Origin: Xiphophorus maculatus
Lineage: Eukaryota > Chordata > Actinopteri > Cyprinodontiformes > Poeciliidae
Reading direction: 5' to 3'
DNA length: 64,000 nucleotides
Assembly: GCF_002775205.1 (NCBI RefSeq)
Contig: NC_036460.1
Span: forward strand, 1,494,056-1,558,055
Position numbers and translations under genes: made by a program. Below, in pieces: positions 39,901 through 52,700 of the stretch. Numbering within the stretch: the first letter of the stretch is position 1; each line of letters opens with the position of its first letter. Under the pieces are notes generated by a model that worked only from the letters and a program-made list of their open reading frames with translations, had not been told where the DNA came from and made no database searches.

Positions 39901-42801
39901 TTCATATGACCAGTTAATATGACCAGTTAATGTGACCAGTTAATGTGACCAGTCAATATGACCAGTCAATGTGACCAGTTAATGTGACCAGTTAATATGA
40001 CCAGTTAATGTGACCAGTTAATATGACCAGTTCTTCTTGTCTTGTTTTAACCTCAGAAGTGATGACATCACTTTTACTTCTTCACACTCCTGTGTGTTTC
40101 CTCCTGTCAGGTTGGTGATGTTTGTTGTTAGCTAAGAACTTGTTCCAAAGTCCTGGTAGGGATGGACGATATGACATTTCATATCGGTCAATATGGATAA
40201 TTATTGATTTGTTTTTTGATTTTAAAACTCCGAAATACTACCAAACACTTCCTGTGACATTTCCTGCTTCCTCCACAGGTTTTTCTCCATGCTGTTTTTT
40301 TATTTTCAAGCAGTAATGAGGCGCAGTGGTGAAACCTGAAACTGCTGCTGCGCAAGTTACTCAATACATTGTTGCTAGATAAACAGAAGTTACTCAACAT
40401 GTTGTTACTAGATAACCAGAGTGAGGGAGTTAGTTGATTTCAGCAGTCTAGCTTAGCTAACTGTGAGATGTTGATCAACTAAAGTCTTTCTTCTGCCTAC
40501 ATTCCCCAGAATGCTGTGCGATTCTGGATCAGAGTTCAGTGAAATTATTGAATATTCTATCAGACATATTATTTATTGACATTGATCATGTACCCACCTC
40601 GATATACTGTATATTGTCATTGATTTATAGTCCAGCTCTAAGTCCTGGTCCATATGATCTCCAATTATATAAAGTTTGCATAATTTTCTAAAGCTAATCC
40701 CTCATGATGATATTCCAAAAATTCACCAGTAGTGTGGTTTGTTTGGCATGTTGTGTAGTGCCATACCTCCTACAAAGATAATGTGAGTGCAGTGTTGGAA
40801 ACCCACCACAGCCACATAGAGAACAAGAACTGAACTGCACACAAAGAACCAAGCAGACCAGTAGGGAACTGGGAATCCTTGAATTGTTACCATTAACCAA
40901 TGGGCATCATGTGCTCCTATGAAGGAGGTATTTTCACAAAGTTGGGGAGTCCCTGTGATGTCAAAGGTTAAGGTCCATTCACTTCCAGAAAAACTGTAGC
41001 ACTGGAGTTCAGGGCGATGGGATGGAATAGGGTTTGAGGTCAAGGGATTTGGGTTTTGCCTTGATGGAACAGTGAATCTCTGGGTACTGGGTTTTGCTTG
41101 GCTGGCCCGGGTTCTCCCTGACTGCTGCCGCTTCATGGACCACTACTCTGTCTGGGTTCCCTGGGGTTCCTCAGGGGCTCTGTGGATCTCTTGGAGTTCC
41201 CTGGACTTGGTCAGCACAGTAATGGTCTGCAGAAACCGTTCATGCACAACATTGTGGATAAAATATTTTCTTTGTCTCTGCAGAGTCTGTGAAATTGGTG
41301 AATGGGGGAGATGACTGTTCAGGCAGACTGGAGGTGAAGGTCTCCCAGTCTGACCAGTCAAACCAGAGCTGGTCTTCAGTTTGTGAAGCTGACTTTGACC
41401 ACCAGGATGCAGAGGTGTTGTGTAGGGAGATTAACTGTGGGTCTCCTACAGTCCTAAAGGGAGGGCTCTATGGAGAGGTGGAGGCTCCAACATGGACGCC
41501 ACAGTTCCAGTGTGAAGGAAATGAGTCTTCTCTCCTGGACTGTAGAAGGTCCAACTCAGCCAGAAACTCCTGCTCACCTGGAAAAGCTGTTGGACTCACC
41601 TGCTCAGGTAGAGGAGGAGCCACAGATATGATAATTTCTGCTCCATGTTTTGCTGATGACTTTCTGCTTTCTCTTTAGAACCATTGAGGTTGGTGGGGGG
41701 ACCCAGGCGTTGTGAAGGTAGACTCCAGATAAGACAAGAGGGAGAATGGCGACTAGTGCATTTTAGTGGGCCCTATTATTGGGACCACAACCACCCAGAG
41801 ATTTTCTGTAAATGGCTGAGCTGTGGCTCTGCTGTTTCCATGGAAGAAAACACCGAGTCATTAAAGCAAGAAATGTCTTGGATCAGTGCTGGATGCATTG
41901 AGCAAGTACCTTCTGTCAGGTACTGTGGGTTTCATTCATCATATTCAGCTGTAACCATCAAAATCAACTGTTTAGGTGAGTCCAACAGTAACACTTCTTC
42001 TCTAACTGGGTCACAAGTTCTGCTGAGTAACATGAAAGTAAACATGAAGGATGAAAACTTATCTGGAGTCAGAAACATGTTAGGCTGCTTGAGGAACATA
42101 ACAGGTTCCTCAAACAGCCTTTTAAGGTTCGCTTTAATTTTCCTTCATGTCCAGACGAGTTTGGAAAAATGTTGGAATTTCCAAACTTCCATTTCCTAAA
42201 GAACAACAGTCTGTCAATGCTAAATAAACCAGTGGTTGCTTTTGCTTCAGATTTGATAAATTTCACATCAATCAATCAATCAATCAATCAAATTTATTTG
42301 TATAGCACATTTCAGCAGTCCAAAGTTCTTTAAATCATAAAAATACAAAAATACAAAGTCATAACGGGTTAATTCTGCTCGTCCAGCCAACAATCTCCCT
42401 CTGCTTTGTGTTTCCAGAACCAGACAGAACCACAGATGGGAACCTTCGTCTCACAGGTCTCATATGCAGAGGAGAAGATCTGACCCAGAGTGAAGTGAAT
42501 TAGCTGAACTCACCTGCTAGCTGACTTGTTCTCCTGAAGACTGTCTGATTCTGATTCACTTTCAGTTTTTACAACAGTTTTTATCTTCTGTCTGGTTCTC
42601 CTGCTGCTGAGCGTCACCTTCTTCATCTTCGCTCTTTGTTTTACCTACAAGGTACTCCTCGCTGCAGAGCTCCTGCACATGTTGAGCTGTAGAAACCCCG
42701 CAGTGCTGCCATGTCTCCGCAGCCCAGCAGGTGGCAGCAGTCAGGACAGTGAGCTGAAGATGCAGCAACGATCGATGATGGAGATGTTCTCTTCACCCTG
42801 A
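36930..42801 (+). CDS. SRCR-domain type I membrane receptor with an in-frame TGA
   Basis: Seven coding exons: 36930-36975, 37240-37272, 37360-37647, 41284-41607, 41679-41975, 42418-42456, 42566-42801 (420 codons if TGA is read through). Seen here: signal peptide (MDHTLMVLLLWLCSS), a short linker, three SRCR domains each on one phase 1-1 exon, a Thr-rich stem, a transmembrane helix (TVFIFCLVLLLLSVTFFIF) and a short tail. SRCR2 has eight cysteines (group B); SRCR3 has six. In SRCR1, residue 68, normally Cys in the motif CRQLDCG, is TGA (37482-37484); the rest of the domain stays open. The domain count resembles CD5/CD6, but I cannot assign orthology. It may be a pseudogene, a truncated allele, or a gene that skips exon 3 without losing frame. 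The tail might instead be spliced at 42652. Confidence 0.75.
37851..40032. repeat. 13-bp minisatellite of about 2.2 kb
   Basis: About 168 copies of TGTGACCAGTTAA occur in the third intron of the SRCR gene. Two positions vary: TGTGAC or TATGAC, and CCAG or CTAG. Rarer variants are gttcat, gtcaat and actaatt. Ordered strings of variants recur, showing higher-order duplication. No coding role is seen. Confidence 0.98.
40156..40640. repeat. Possible miniature element in SRCR intron
   Basis: The left part (GGGATGGACGATATGACATT) and right part (CGATATACTGTATATTGTCA) resemble the two ends of a dispersed fish element. The terminal repeats are diverged and no clear target duplication was found. Confidence 0.35.
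42264..42360 (+). repeat. Retroposon 3'-end fragment (ATCA)n TTTATTTGTATAGCACA type
   Basis: (ATCA)n followed by AAATTTATTTGTATAGCACA, TTTCAGCAGTCCAAAGTTC and TTTAAATCAT. It is the same block as at 51937-52060, oriented alike. It is common in teleosts; I could not decide whether the parent is a LINE or a SINE. Confidence 0.55.
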
Positions 42802-43540
42802 CCTTAGAGGAAATGTTCAGTTTCCTCAACTTCTGGCCTCAGTTATAACACATATGGCTCCTTATTAAATCAATTAAATTTTGTTTTTCAACTATAAAAA
42901 GTATTTTCCTGTGAAAAAGACAGTAATATGAGCTTCTGTCTTTCTATCATGTTATGATATTTTTCCTTTATTAAAAACAAACTTGGACTGTTGCCTTGAT
43001 TCTTTCAAGCATGTTTGATTAATCCTTTAATCTCCTTGGCAACCATTCAGCTGCAAAACGCCTAAATGGACCTAGCCCCAGCTTTGAAACTGCCTGGATT
43101 CTGGATCTGAATAGTTCCAGTTTTCTTCATAGCAATGAAATTCATCAAAATCACAAATGACCTCCTTATGGCAGCTGATTTTAGACTTCATTCGACACAC
43201 CACCTTGCTAAAGACTATCTTCACCTCCAAATAAAATGTATTTTTACGATCTGTAAGTGTTGGTTTCAAACGTTTTATGTTCAAAAGAAGTGCTTTTTCT
43301 ACCTATTTTGTATGATTTTTTTCTATTTAGTCATTCTATTATCACAATTTGCACATAACATTATGCTTTTCTCCATCTGATGACATTATCAGATATTCAG
43401 CTCTTTTGCAAAGAAGTACGGTAGTTGTTTTTCTTACTTCGCACTTTAGCCATGATAGATTTTCATGAGTTTTAGAGCTAAGGGACTTTTTTTAAAATCC
43501 TTATTTGCTGGTTGTTTCACTTGAATAAATCCCTAGTAGC
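42802..43540. other. Intergenic stretch between the SRCR gene and wdr62
   Basis: AT-rich and without recognisable exons. The SRCR gene 3' UTR must lie here; an AATAAA is present near 43229. Small open frames on both strands look like chance. Confidence 0.5.
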
Positions 43541-43776
43541 TGATTGGCTGGTTGTTCAGTCAGTGGGCGGGGCTCAGTTTGAACCTCAGTCCCGCCGCCT
43601 ACATCGGTATCAAATTTCCTGCTGCCATCATGGCGACCAGCAGAAGCTTGTTGTGAACAAAACTTTCTGAACCAAGTGAGATATATTTTTGCGCTTTTGC
43701 TCGGCGTTAAAGGCATTTCCGTGGCTGTTTTATTTATGTTTTTGTTCTCTTTTGAAAGTTTAGCGCACTTGCCGGT
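43541..43776 (+). promoter_or_regulatory. wdr62: wdr62 promoter region and 5' leader
   Basis: An inverted CCAAT box (ATTGG, 43543-43547) lies about 20 bases before a GC box (GGGCGGGGC, 43565-43573), with no TATA box. A short upstream reading frame of eight codons (43630-43656, MATSRSLL) starts in a good context and stops before the main start codon; it matters only if transcription starts upstream of it. Confidence 0.5.
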
Positions 43777-46700
43777 ATGGCTGATAGAGCGGAGAGGAGG
43801 AGGCAGCCAGCGGGGCGGAAGAGCCGGCAGAGCCAGCCGAGGAAAAGCTCCAGCGCCCGGGTACAGTCTTGAGCTACAGCCGTTAGCAGTTAGAACCGTT
43901 AGCTGGCGCTTCGCGGCGTTTTTGAGATGTTCTAACTATTCTGAGAAGCTAGAACCGAATTACCTTTTGGGGGGAAAAGCTTTTGCCAATCATCCGAGTT
44001 TAAAAAACGTTGGTTAAATAGTTTAATCGCAGTAGCAAGGGAAAGTTTAGACAACACACAAGTAGGCCACCGGTGTTGCGGTAAATTCTGTCACCCCTCA
44101 CATCCGATGTTAAACTGCTTCGGTTCAGGATCCCGTTAAAGGGATGTTTCACTCTTTTCAAGCTGAGAGCAGCTTCGGTGTTTATATTTTCCACTGAGAG
44201 CCTTTTTTTAAACGGCTCCCATGTTTTAAACCCCAGTAGTTGAAATCATATCTATGCTTTCAGTTTATAACAACATCTGGGCTTCTTTCACCTTTCCACT
44301 GAACACAAACAGGCTCTTTTAAAGCTTTAGAAATATTATGTAGGTAGCCATAGTTTTTTTAAAATAATGCCGTTGAGAATTTCCATCCTCATCATGCAAG
44401 ACAATTATTTATTCCTGAAAATGTATCCTCTTTAAGTCCAGTTTAACAATGAAATCTTTTTTTTTCATTTTATAACTTTTAAATTGGGATTATTTAGGCT
44501 CACCAATCTCCATTTTATTTACCTAAATTAGTACATGGAGGTAAAAGAAAGTGTTGCCTACTATAGAACCAAATAATATCATGACAATATCATCAGTTTC
44601 ATTGTTGGTAAAAATAAAATAATTGGAAAAAAGATATTGTTTTACTTTGGGCGCTGAAGTATCTTTCGGGACTGGAAAGGAAGAAGAAAATATTTGCAGA
44701 TTTTATTCCCTGTCCCATTATCTGAAAGTTGTATCAATCCAGGGTTTCCCCCAGAAAACCTGCTGAGCCCGGCGGTCGGGGCGTCCACCGTGTTTTTGTA
44801 TTAAAAGATGTTAAGTAGACAGGAGAAGTAAAAATATTACTGGGTAATTATATGTTACAGGAAAACAGCGCCAGTGAAAAGCTATTTAAACCCACAACTA
44901 GTCTTAAAAACAACAAATTAAAAAATACAATTAAAATGAATATTAATTATTTGCACTTCTGTTTAATCCAAAGTAAGTCAGCGGCTCCATCAGGTCTTCA
45001 GGGGCCATAAATGATAATATTTTAACATAGAGACATAAATGTAACATTTGTTTATTGAGATGATCAAAGCTGCTAAACTTGATTTAATGGTTTCAACATA
45101 AATGAAAAGATTTTAAATTGTTTAACATTTATGTCAGATTTTAAGGAGCTGGCAAGTTTACTTTGTAAAAGTTCATAGAACAATATTCATAGTTAGATTG
45201 TTTTGTTACCATAGCAACAATCTGATGCTGTGAGTTTGATCTGTTTGTTGACAAATACAAATTATTAAACTGTAATTATAACTGATTGTTTTCAGGTTGG
45301 CCAGTTAATCTACTCTCTCTCTCCCAGATTAAATCCAACCCAGAAGCTGTTAGAGGTGCTGATGGTTTTAGCAGCAAGAGGGGCCCCTAGGTCAGATTCT
45401 GCCCCAGGCCTCATGCAGCCTTGGACCGGCCCTGCATGATGAGTTCAATCTGCTGCTCTGCGCACTGCTGCTAATTCATTTAATTAATGCTGCCAATTAA
45501 ATGAATTAGCAGCATTTAATTTAATGCGGTGGGGCTAGTAAAGCATGGTGGGCCGCCAGGCCTATAATACACTGGGGGAAACCTATTTAAGGTGAAGAAG
45601 ATTAGCAGTTCTTCACGCCAAGCTGCGGTTTGGAACCGTTAGCTTAGCATGCCCCTGTAACAGCGACAGTCTTCAGTCAGAGGCCTTTTTTGGACTTTTG
45701 CAGTTATTAGCAGGTTTAGATTCATGTGACTGTTTCTGATTTCAGACGGTGAACAGTTTGATCTTTAGCCGTCTGGTCTGTTTGCTTCAGGTGACTCTGG
45801 AAAAGGTTCTTGGGATCAGCCCGGTGGTCAGCAGCTTCCTGACCTCTGACCCTAACTCTGGCCGTATTGCGTATCCTGCAGGGTGAGTGCCGCGTCACGT
45901 TCCCTCTCCTCCTCCAACCATCTTCACCTTCTTCAAATCTGACTAAACTGGTTTCAAACGTTTGTGCAGCAAAACGTTTTGTTTGTACCGCAGTCATTTC
46001 AAAGATATTAACTGTTTCCAGAGGTCATTAAAGGTCAACATCACCTAATTCACTTCAGACAAATTTGGTGCCAATCAATCAACTCGACTATGTTTGTGCT
46101 GCTTTTGAAAATATTGATCATGACCTCTGCATATGCATTTATGTTTTTTGGTTTTATTTAATATATTTATTGATTTGTTCAGAATAAACTTATTCATATT
46201 CAAACTGTCAGAAGCCGATTTGAGCAGTGGCAGCGTGTGATGACGTTGCTGTTCCTCCTCCAGGTGTGTGGTGGTTCTGTTGAGCCCACAGAGCAACAAG
46301 CAGGATCACATCATCAACGCCTGCAGGAAGCCCTTCACCGCCCTGAGCTTTTCTCCTGACGGGAAGCACCTGGTGACCGGAGAGGTGAGGGACAAACAGG
46401 ACGCCTCTTGGTGTTTGGGTTGTTTTGGTCTCCTCACGTCGCCCCCTGCTGTTCCAGAGCGGCCACATGCCCTGCGTCCGGGTGTGGGAGGTGAGCGGAG
46501 GCCAGGTGGCCGAAGTCCAGGCCCATAAGTACGGCGTGTCCTGCGTGGCGTTCTCCTGCAGCGGCTCCTATGTGGTCTCTGTGGGGTTCCAGCATGACCG
46601 GATCGTCAGTGTGTGGGACTGGAAGGTGAGGACACACACACACACACTGAGTGGGTTCTGAATCCCAGCTGCTGGGTCCTGGCTGGTTTTACACTCAATG

Positions 46701-49700
46701 ATCCTTTAAAGCCTGTAAAACACCCAGGGTTTCCTTACTTTTGAGTTAAATCTGTACGTTTGATTGGGCAGATGAATTAAGTCACATTTTGACAAAACTA
46801 CAGACAACCTGATTGGCCGATCCTGTTGACAGGAAGTGAAAGAAACAGTTTCTCTAGGAAAATATCCCTCCAGAACAGACTTATCATAGTTTCTTCACAT
46901 AGTTGATATCCAGGATGTCAGTGCATCCGTAAATTCTTGTATCTATAATTAAAGCCTTAAAATGTCTTTGACTAATTTTGAAAAAAAAAGTAAATCGCCA
47001 TTAAATATGTTTGTCAGATGTTCTTCGACTCAAGGCGATTGAAGCTGCCAGGAACTAGCTGCTGCTATACCCCTAAACGTTAGCTCACCAGCTAACCTAA
47101 AAGATTTGTTGGTAGCTAGAATGAAGGTCATTTGCAAAACTGATGTTCATATTTGCAAAATCCGACCCTAGTTGCAAAACGGCCAGTACTTGAGGCCAGT
47201 GCATCAATCCAAGCTTTATTACCTTTTTCTGTTCAGAAAATATAAAATTTCATTTATGATGGCGGTAAATTCTTATATTTGAGTTATTCTGAAAACAGAA
47301 GGTTCTGGATTGTTTTCTGCTACATTATTATGTTATTGTTTATGTCTTTCCATCTGTACTTGTTGCTAACATTCTACCTTACCTTGACCTTTGACCCTGA
47401 GCAGAAAGGCTCCATCATCGCCACCAACAAGGTGTCCAGCAGAGTCTTCTCCGTCTCCTTCTCCCAGGACAGCAGCTACTTCGTTACCGCGGGAAACCGA
47501 CACGTAAAGTTCTGGGACCTGGACGGCTCCAAGGACCGGCGGGTCAGCTGACGGCTCCTCAGCCAATCACAGCCCGGCTTCCTGCAGCTCGCCTGGCTCT
47601 CACCTGTTCCCTCTGTGCTCCCAGGTGAACAGCACCGTGCCGCTGATTGGTCGGTCCGGGTTGCTAGGCGACCATAAGAACAGCGTGTTCTGCGGAGTGG
47701 CGTGTGGGCGGGGCCAAGCTGCGAGCAACACGTACTGCGTCACCGCCGCCGGGGTCCTGTGTCTGTTCAACGGCAGACGGCAGCTGGAGGCCTGGGTGGA
47801 CCTGAAGGTCAGAGGTCGTGATGTTGGCATGTCAGGGGCGTTCCCGCGATAACTCGGCCTCTTCTCCTGCAGACGGCGGCGGCGAGCGGCCTGGCGGTCA
47901 GCGAGGACTGGGTGTTCTGCGGCTGCGCAGACGGAGTGATCCGGGTTTTCCGGCCGGCCGACCTGGAGTACGTGGGAACGCTGCCGCGGCCGCACCGCCT
48001 GGGCGTGGATCTGACTCGGAGCGCGCCGCACAGGTCGGAACGCCGCCACCCCCTCTGCTCTGCGCCGTCACACCCGTTCTGACCTCTGACCTCCTGCTCC
48101 CACAGCAGCCCACCTCCCGCCGGCTCCGAGGCGGCGCATCCCGACACCCTGGCGCTGACCTTTGACCCCAGAGGGCAGCGGCTCAGCTGCGTGTACACGG
48201 ACCACAGCGTGTACGTCTGGGACGTGGCGGACGTGAAGAACGCCGGAAGGGTGCACTCGGCTCTGTACCACAGCAGCTGTGTGTGGAACATCCAGGTCAG
48301 GAACGCATCATCAATATTCTGATCGATCATCAATCAGTAATCATCCTGTTGGTTTATAGTCACTCTCATCTAAATCTGTTCATCACGGATTCACCGATTC
48401 GAAGGTCTGATCTCATAACACCAGCAGAAAATGTTCAGATTTACCTGAAGGAAATGCAGTTTTGGAAGCAGAAAAACCTGGACTGGACCAACCGAGTTGA
48501 TCAAATATCAACGTTATGAAGTTATTAATAAATCAGGAAACTTCTTCTTTGACACCAGAAGTTTAATGTTTTATTTTTAATCCAGTGACGTTTGGAATGT
48601 TTTGTTTTCCAGGTTTATCCGGAGCTGCAGGATCCGTCTCAGGCCTGCCTGCCTCCATCATCCTTCCTCACCTGTTCCTCTGATAACACCATCAGGCTGT
48701 GGCACTCTGACGCCCCCATCAGGCAGAGGAACCAGTACAGCCAGGTGAGACCGGACCGGTTCAGGCTCAGCTCATCACAGTGGCTTCAAATGATGCGATT
48801 AATCAAAATTAATTCAAGCTAAAACACTGAAGGAGAGTTGTTTCTTAGTTATGATTCTTTTTTTAAATCCTTTATTTTGTATTTTTATTCTTTGGAAACT
48901 TCTTTAAAACGTCGGTTTGAAACTAAGTAGGCTTATTCTACTCTTTCATTTTAATCAGAACTTTGCAGTTTGGTGCCAGACAGTTTTTAAAGAATATCAG
49001 TTTAATAAAAAAATCCCAGGACTGTTCAGCTAGCTAAGCCGCTAGCTGGGCGGCTAGCTAGTGTTGGGCCTAAATCTTGGCCCAGTGAAGCCTTGTTCCA
49101 CTGCGGCGCGGTTCGCTGCAGTCCAGTTCATTTTCAGGAGCGTTTCCAGCGCTAACGAACTCGGCCTGGCAGAGTGGGTTGAACCCAGACGGCTAACGCT
49201 GCTCATGCTAGTGTGACGTTTTCTGTCCTCCAATCATTGGACGGTGTTGTAGCTCCGTTGAACCGGTTCTAGGTCCAAAATAAGTTTGATTTACAACAAT
49301 AAGAGTGTGAGCGGTTATTGAGTCACAGCAGTTATCAGAATAAATATTTATCCACCAACGAGCTTCTGTTACGATTTGGGTTTTATCCAGAAGGACCAGA
49401 TGGGTTCTGACCGGTCCGGAGTCCGGCTTTAAGCCAGAATCGTTCTCTGGCTCTGCCTGACGCTCCGGTTCTGCCAGGTCCAGTCAGTGGACCAGGTGGT
49501 TCGTCCTCAGGCTGCAGCGGGTCGTTGTGTTTCCAGGACCTGCTGAAGATCCTGTATGTGGGGGAAGACGTGCAGCCCCTGCAGGCGGCGGGCGAGCGGG
49601 CCGAGGCCGACGGGCCGGACGGGAAGGCCGGGATCCGGGTGCTGGGAATCAGTCCGGACGGGAAGCACCTGGCGGCCGGAGACCGCTGTGGGAACCTGAG

Positions 49701-52700
49701 GTGAGAAACCGCCTCAGGATGCAGAGCCTCAGGTTTGTGATCAGAGCCGGACGTTAGCCGTTAGCTAACAGAACCGGAGCTGCTTCAGGTTCTGAAGGTT
49801 CACCGCAGTTCAGAGAAACTCAGTCTGGATGTGGAGGTTTGGTTTAATCATTTATGATTCATTTAGTTTTCTTTTTACAGTTTACTTGTTCAAATCAGAA
49901 TTTAATTTCATCCAGGATTCTTCAAATGTTGCCGAAACTCGTCCTCTTCTGTTAAAGTGTTGAACTGATTCACCTCCTAATTGGGCTGCACCGATTGCAG
50001 GTTTCTGGCCAATTTTATCTGATGGTATTTTATTTTTTATTTTTTCTGATCTGTTGCTAAATATAGCAAGAAAGAGTCGGTCAGCCAATGAATCGGTGAG
50101 CCGTACTCCTGATGCTGCTTTAGAACGCCATCAGGATGAAATCTTTACATTCTCCTGAGGACTCAGAGACTTTGTTCTGTAGCTTGGTGTTTATCAGGTT
50201 TCCTTCCTGTGAGCCGTCATTTGAATCTGTGTCTGTAACCGAGTGGTGCCTCCTGTTTCCAGGATCTTTGACCTGGAGAGCCTGACTGAGCAGCTGAAGA
50301 TCGAGGCTCACGACTCCGAGGTTCTCTGTTTGGAGTTTTCTCCTTTGTCCTCAGGTGAGATCCAAGCTGTTGCTCCATGTTACCATGATGACGTCTGAAC
50401 GCAGAACCGGATCCTGTAAAAAAGCTGACTTCCTGTTTACTTCCTGTGACTGGTTCAGGAGTGAAGCTGCTAGCCTCAGCCAGCAGAGATCGACTCATCC
50501 ACATCTTCAACCAGGAGAAGAACTACAACCTCCAGCAGACCCTGAACGACCACTCCGCCTCCATCACCGCCGTCAAGTTCACCGGTGAGGGCGGGGCCAG
50601 CCAGGCGCCCGCTCCTATTGGCTGCTCCGGTTCAATCTGCTCTGAGCCAACGATGCGTTCAGGGAACATTCAGCTTCTGCTTGTTCTGGGTTCAGGTCAG
50701 AGTCCAGAGGTCCAGCTGGTGAGCTGTGGAGCCGACAAGAGCATCTACGTTCAGACGGCCGAGCAGGTTGGACCCTGAACGCACCACAGCTGCATCTCAC
50801 TGCGTGTCAGGAAGGCGTTGCTGTTCACGCCACAGGAACGCTGAGCTTCATGTTTCCATCCTCCACTTCCTGTTTCCTGCAGCCAGGCGCAGCGTCAGTC
50901 TGTTTTAGTCAATCAGAAGTTGAACCAATAGAATCCATTTGCAGAGTTATGAACAGGGTAAAATAAATCAAATGACCAGGATAAGAATAAGAATAAAATT
51001 ATTGGAATGAAGCCATAATGCTGAGAGGAAATAATGTGATAATAAGAGAAGAACGTTACTGAGACGTTGGGCATGTTGTGTTGTTGCACTTCAGTAATAG
51101 TTTAATAAATATGGAAATGATGCGTTTTCAGCATCAGAACCGTTTTATCTCATTAAAATGATTTCATGGCTCCTGAGCCCGGCCGCTCCACTGGGTCTGG
51201 TTCTGGTTCTTTCCCCAGACGCCGGACGGGTCGCTGTTCTCCCGGCGCCACCATGTGGTGGAGAAGACCACGCTGTACGACATGGACCTGGACCCGACCG
51301 GAACGCGCGTCTCTGTGGCGTGTCAGGACAGAAACGTCAGGTAAAGACCGACCGGAGCGCTCGGCCTGTTTGACCTTTGACCCTCTGACTCAGCGCTGCC
51401 TCCTCAGAGTTTACAGTGTGGAGACGGGGAAGCTGGAGCGCAGCCTGAAGGGCTCGGCGAGCGACGAGGGAGCCCTGCTCAAGGTAACCGGAACCGCTTC
51501 AGACCAGGGTCTGGCCGACCTCTAGCTGACCTCACCGACCTCCGGCTGACCTCTGGCCGTCTGCAGGTTCACTCGGACCCGTCTGGATCGTTCTTCGCCA
51601 CCAGCTGCTCTGATAAGAACATCACCATCTTTGACGCGGAGACCGGCGAGTGCGTCGCCACGCTGTTCGGTCACTCAGGTGAGGAAGAGGAAGATCAGCA
51701 AAGAAATGTTCTGACTGAAGCTTCTAGAAACTAGAGCTGCACCGATGGCAGAACTTCTAAAACCTGACCCGCCGATTCTGAGTTTGGCCGATAGCGTTCT
51801 TGTATCGGTTCACCTCTACTAGAAACGGCAACATTTTTCTGGAGACGTAGCGTAGCTCTACTTCACTTTATTTTTGCTTAAGTAATGTCTTAAATCACTG
51901 TTTCCTTTTCAAATCAAAGTATTGAGTATCATGATCAATCAATCAAATTTTATTTGTATAGCACATTTCAGCAGCAAATCATTTCAAAGTGCTTTACAGA
52001 AACACGATGCAACATAGAATCAATGATGTCATCGATGGAGAAAGATCTAATTTTAGGTCCAAATTCTGAATCTTTTAAAGACAAAAATAAAAAATGAACA
52101 CAAATAAACTGTAAAACAATTCTGACAGAAAATCTTCCAGTTAATGTTTTTCAGTATAAAGCTAAAATGTGTAACGAAAACCTTCAATGAAAACTGCAAA
52201 GCTGGTCTATGAACGAGAGGTCTCACTCCAACATAAACTAATGCATTTATTCAGTTTATTCATGTTTGAATATTCATTCAGTGAAGTTACTCAAAGTGGA
52301 GTTTTTTACTTTATCCCACAGAACAACTGAACTGGTTTGTTTGCTGGATTTTCATATTTAAAAAATGAGAATATGGTAAAAAACAAGTTCAGTATTTTTT
52401 TTATATTTATAGAGACGTTGCAGCGTAACGGAAAAGACCACAATATTACTAACAGGTTTTGGTGTATTTGTAGAAAGTTGAGTGGAAGGAAAAAATGCCC
52501 AAACAGGATAACTGCTAACTCCATTGCAGACGATGGCGGCTCCTGCTGACCTTTTGACCTCTGTGTGTTGCTCAGAGCTGGTCAGCTGCATGCGGTTCAG
52601 CCAGGACTGCAGACATCTGATCTCAGCGTCCGGAGACAGGTAACCTCTGACACGGCGGCCCGTCCGGCCGTGACCTCTGACCCCAGTCTGACCCCCGTCT

